Origin: Anarhynchus alexandrinus
Lineage: Eukaryota > Chordata > Aves > Charadriiformes > Charadriidae
Length of the DNA stretch: 64,000 nt
Assembly: GCA_008711295.1 (NCBI GenBank)
Contig: VUYV01000119.1
Location: 388,749 to 452,748 of the forward strand
Direction: 5' to 3'
Both the position numbers and the translations under genes were made by a program. Shown in pieces: positions 62,137 to 64,000 of the stretch; the first letter of the stretch is position 1, and the number at the start of each line of letters is the position of its first letter. The notes under the pieces are model-generated. The model had not been told where the DNA came from. It saw nothing but the letters and a program-made list of their open reading frames with translations, and searched no databases.

Positions 62137-62206
62137 AAGGCTATATGCAGAAAAGAACCAAGAAAAAAGAAAAGGCTATATGCAGAAAAGAACCAAGAAA
62201 AAGAAC
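62137..62206. repeat. 35-bp tandem duplication, two copies
   Basis: The unit AAGGCTATATGCAGAAAAGA plus a purine-rich rest repeats with period 35 (62137-62171 and 62172-62206). The copies agree except for a one-base length change in an A-run, so the duplication is recent. Confidence 0.9.
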
Positions 62207-64000
62207 CAAATGACTTTCAGAATATTGGAGGAATTGCAGGGTTTTTTTATCTTTTGTGCAACAGATTCTTTCTTGGGTTCCCTCCCATGCTGGAAAAGCA
62301 GTATACTGTCACAGTTTCTTTAAAAAGATGACTGTTTGGGGAACTTCCCATTTCAAAAAGACTTTTTCCTTTGCATAGTTAGGATTTGGGGTGAAATGGC
62401 AATTCTTCTGGGCTGGGTGGAAGATTAATCCATGATCCCTTGTCTGCTGTAGAACAGGCAATCTTAATTATGGAATTTCCTCACTATTGAATGATTGTAA
62501 TAGAAATCTGCCTTTTGCCTTGCTTTTTTTTTAATCCAGACTAGGATGATCTGAATAGTGCTGTGAACAGGAGCCTTTAAATATGAATAGGAAGAAGAAA
62601 AGAAAAAAATGCATTATCTGTGAAAACAAAATACTCACAAACTTGTGAGTGACTGAAGAGTGCAGTGAAGATTACGCATCTGTATGGAATACAGGGGAAA
62701 TTTTACTGTAATTCACAGTAATCTATTCCCACGTGTTTTAGTATTTCCCTTGGTTTCAGTTCTATACCACCTCTGTCTCAGGGTCTGTACAAGGGATTGC
62801 TTCAAATGCTGGTGTTTTTAAAGGGTTGTCAGTTGTATATATGAAACAATTTGAAATTGAAGCAAATATTGACAAAAAAATCTAACCAGTTTTGTTGTTT
62901 TACAGCATAAGCTGGAGTGTGTTCCACTGTTGATTCTCAAGTCTTGGTTATTAAATTGGGGATATTAGATAACTCTGCCAATATTATAGGGAGGTCATAA
63001 AATATAAAATATTGATTTCCTTTTTTTTTTTTTTCTTTCTGTGGGGGAGGTCTTTGAGGCTTTTTTTTAATTACAGCTGTAAGGAAGGCATTTTTAAGAT
63101 GGTGTACAAGTGTGAAAGAAGCATATTTGGGGAGCTGTAAGGAAAAAGGTTTGCAGAAGATGCTTTCTGTTAGTAGCAGCTGGTTGCCAGATAAAACACT
63201 TTGCGTACAAGCTAGGAATTTGAGGTAATCATTGCTTACTACAAGGACAGCAGCTGTGACAAGGACTTGAGGACACTGAGTGAGGCAAAAGAAATTTGAG
63301 GAGTTGAAATATATGTGACAATTGAGAGTAGATTTCCAGACCCCTTGCAATTAGTTTGTTTTTCCACTTACTCTGTGAAGCCTGTAATTCTAAATTCTTG
63401 CTTGCAGCATTTAAAGCATCAGCTCTCAAATTGTAATCTGAGGGCTGCTGGTGTTACATGAATGGCTGTCTACAAAACTCAATTAAACATTTAAAGACAG
63501 CCCTTATTAGGTCTGTGGATGAAAAGCCAAGATGAGATATTTTTCTGTAGATCCTGTATATAGTGTTTGCATCATCGTGTTCATGACTCATGTGATGCCC
63601 CAGGTGCTGTGTGATCTATAACAATTCTGAGAATCCACAGTGGCACACTGATGTAAAAATTGTCAGCTGGTAATGGAGAGATAATAGTTGGATCCAGCTG
63701 CAAAAGAGGAAGAGGCATTTAAAAGTTGGTTGAACGTGGTATTTTCTGTTCCAAAAGGGAAGTGAGCAGTTTGTTTCAGCTTGTTTTTCTTTCTGTTAGA
63801 TTAGGTTTCTCCACTATTTAAATGACAAAAATACCAACATACCCTTGAAAATTCATTTTCTTTCTCTTTTGAAAACATAACCAGTGAAAACTTAAGGATT
63901 AGTTCCTAGCCCATTGTGATAAGAGAGAAAATACTTCAACCTAAAACTAAAACATAAAAATCTAACACACTTATTTAATTGTGAACATTGGAATTTGAAG

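Larger units (their letters stand above)
57832..64000. other. NBEA intron after exon Q (partial)
   Basis: 6.2 kb of intron running off the window. It holds a TG microsatellite, a pair of convergent CR1 tails (60311-60520 and 60590-60644), an old CR1 remnant (60728-61300) and a 35-bp tandem duplication. No further exon is seen. Confidence 0.75.

Noticed and set aside
62937..63350. 137-codon minus-strand open frame
   Set aside because: It crosses a poly-T/poly-A tract (KKKKKGN region) and shows no domain, homopolymer aside. Treated as chance.
1..64000. MAB21L1 or another gene nested in NBEA
   Set aside because: MAB21L1 lies in a later NBEA intron in vertebrates and would appear as a single frame of about 359 codons. 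No such frame is present.
1..64000. A novel multi-gene, CRISPR-like, or phage-like system
   Set aside because: The window is a vertebrate gene interior. No clustered short genes, spaced repeats, ribosome-binding sites or operon layout are present.

Overview
This window is vertebrate and almost certainly avian nuclear DNA. It is AT-rich, has introns with GT-AG borders, and carries many chicken-repeat-1 (CR1) LINE fragments plus endogenous-retrovirus LTRs of types common in birds. I cannot name the species. There are no bacterial features, RNA genes or CRISPR arrays that I can support.

The only host gene I can support is NBEA (neurobeachin), on the + strand. Seventeen consecutive internal coding exons lie between 4202 and 57831. 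Spliced, they give 3144 nt (1048 codons) with no stop or frame break. By my memory of the human protein this is roughly residues 365-1412 of about 2946. It covers the end of the concanavalin A-like/laminin-G-like domain, the armadillo-like helical region, one 1020-nt exon holding an acidic disordered linker with a PKA-RII-binding (AKAP) helix, and the start of the conserved central region. The start codon and first exons lie left of the window. The PH-BEACH and WD40 exons lie to the right.

Layout: 1-4201 is intron. Exon A is at 4202. An 8.6-kb intron follows, with one young sense CR1 and three antisense CR1s. Exons B and C lie near 13 kb. An 11.8-kb intron with one CR1 leads to exons D, E and F (25.5-29.7 kb). 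An 11.6-kb intron (29655-41270) is the most repeat-rich, with two LTR elements and several CR1s, one of them nested in an LTR. Exons G to N are spread over 41.3-50.5 kb. The large exon O is at 50812-51831, and exons P and Q are at 55.9 and 57.7 kb. The last 6.2 kb is intron with old CR1 debris.

I found no undescribed multi-gene system. The points most worth checking concern NBEA transcript structure: a 108-bp stop-free intron whose length is a multiple of three (42045-42152); a read-through from exon D that would add a hydrophobic tail ending on an AATAAA signal; and a frame-neutral 1020-nt exon carrying the PKA anchor. There is also a CR1 that has split the promoter of an antisense solo LTR.
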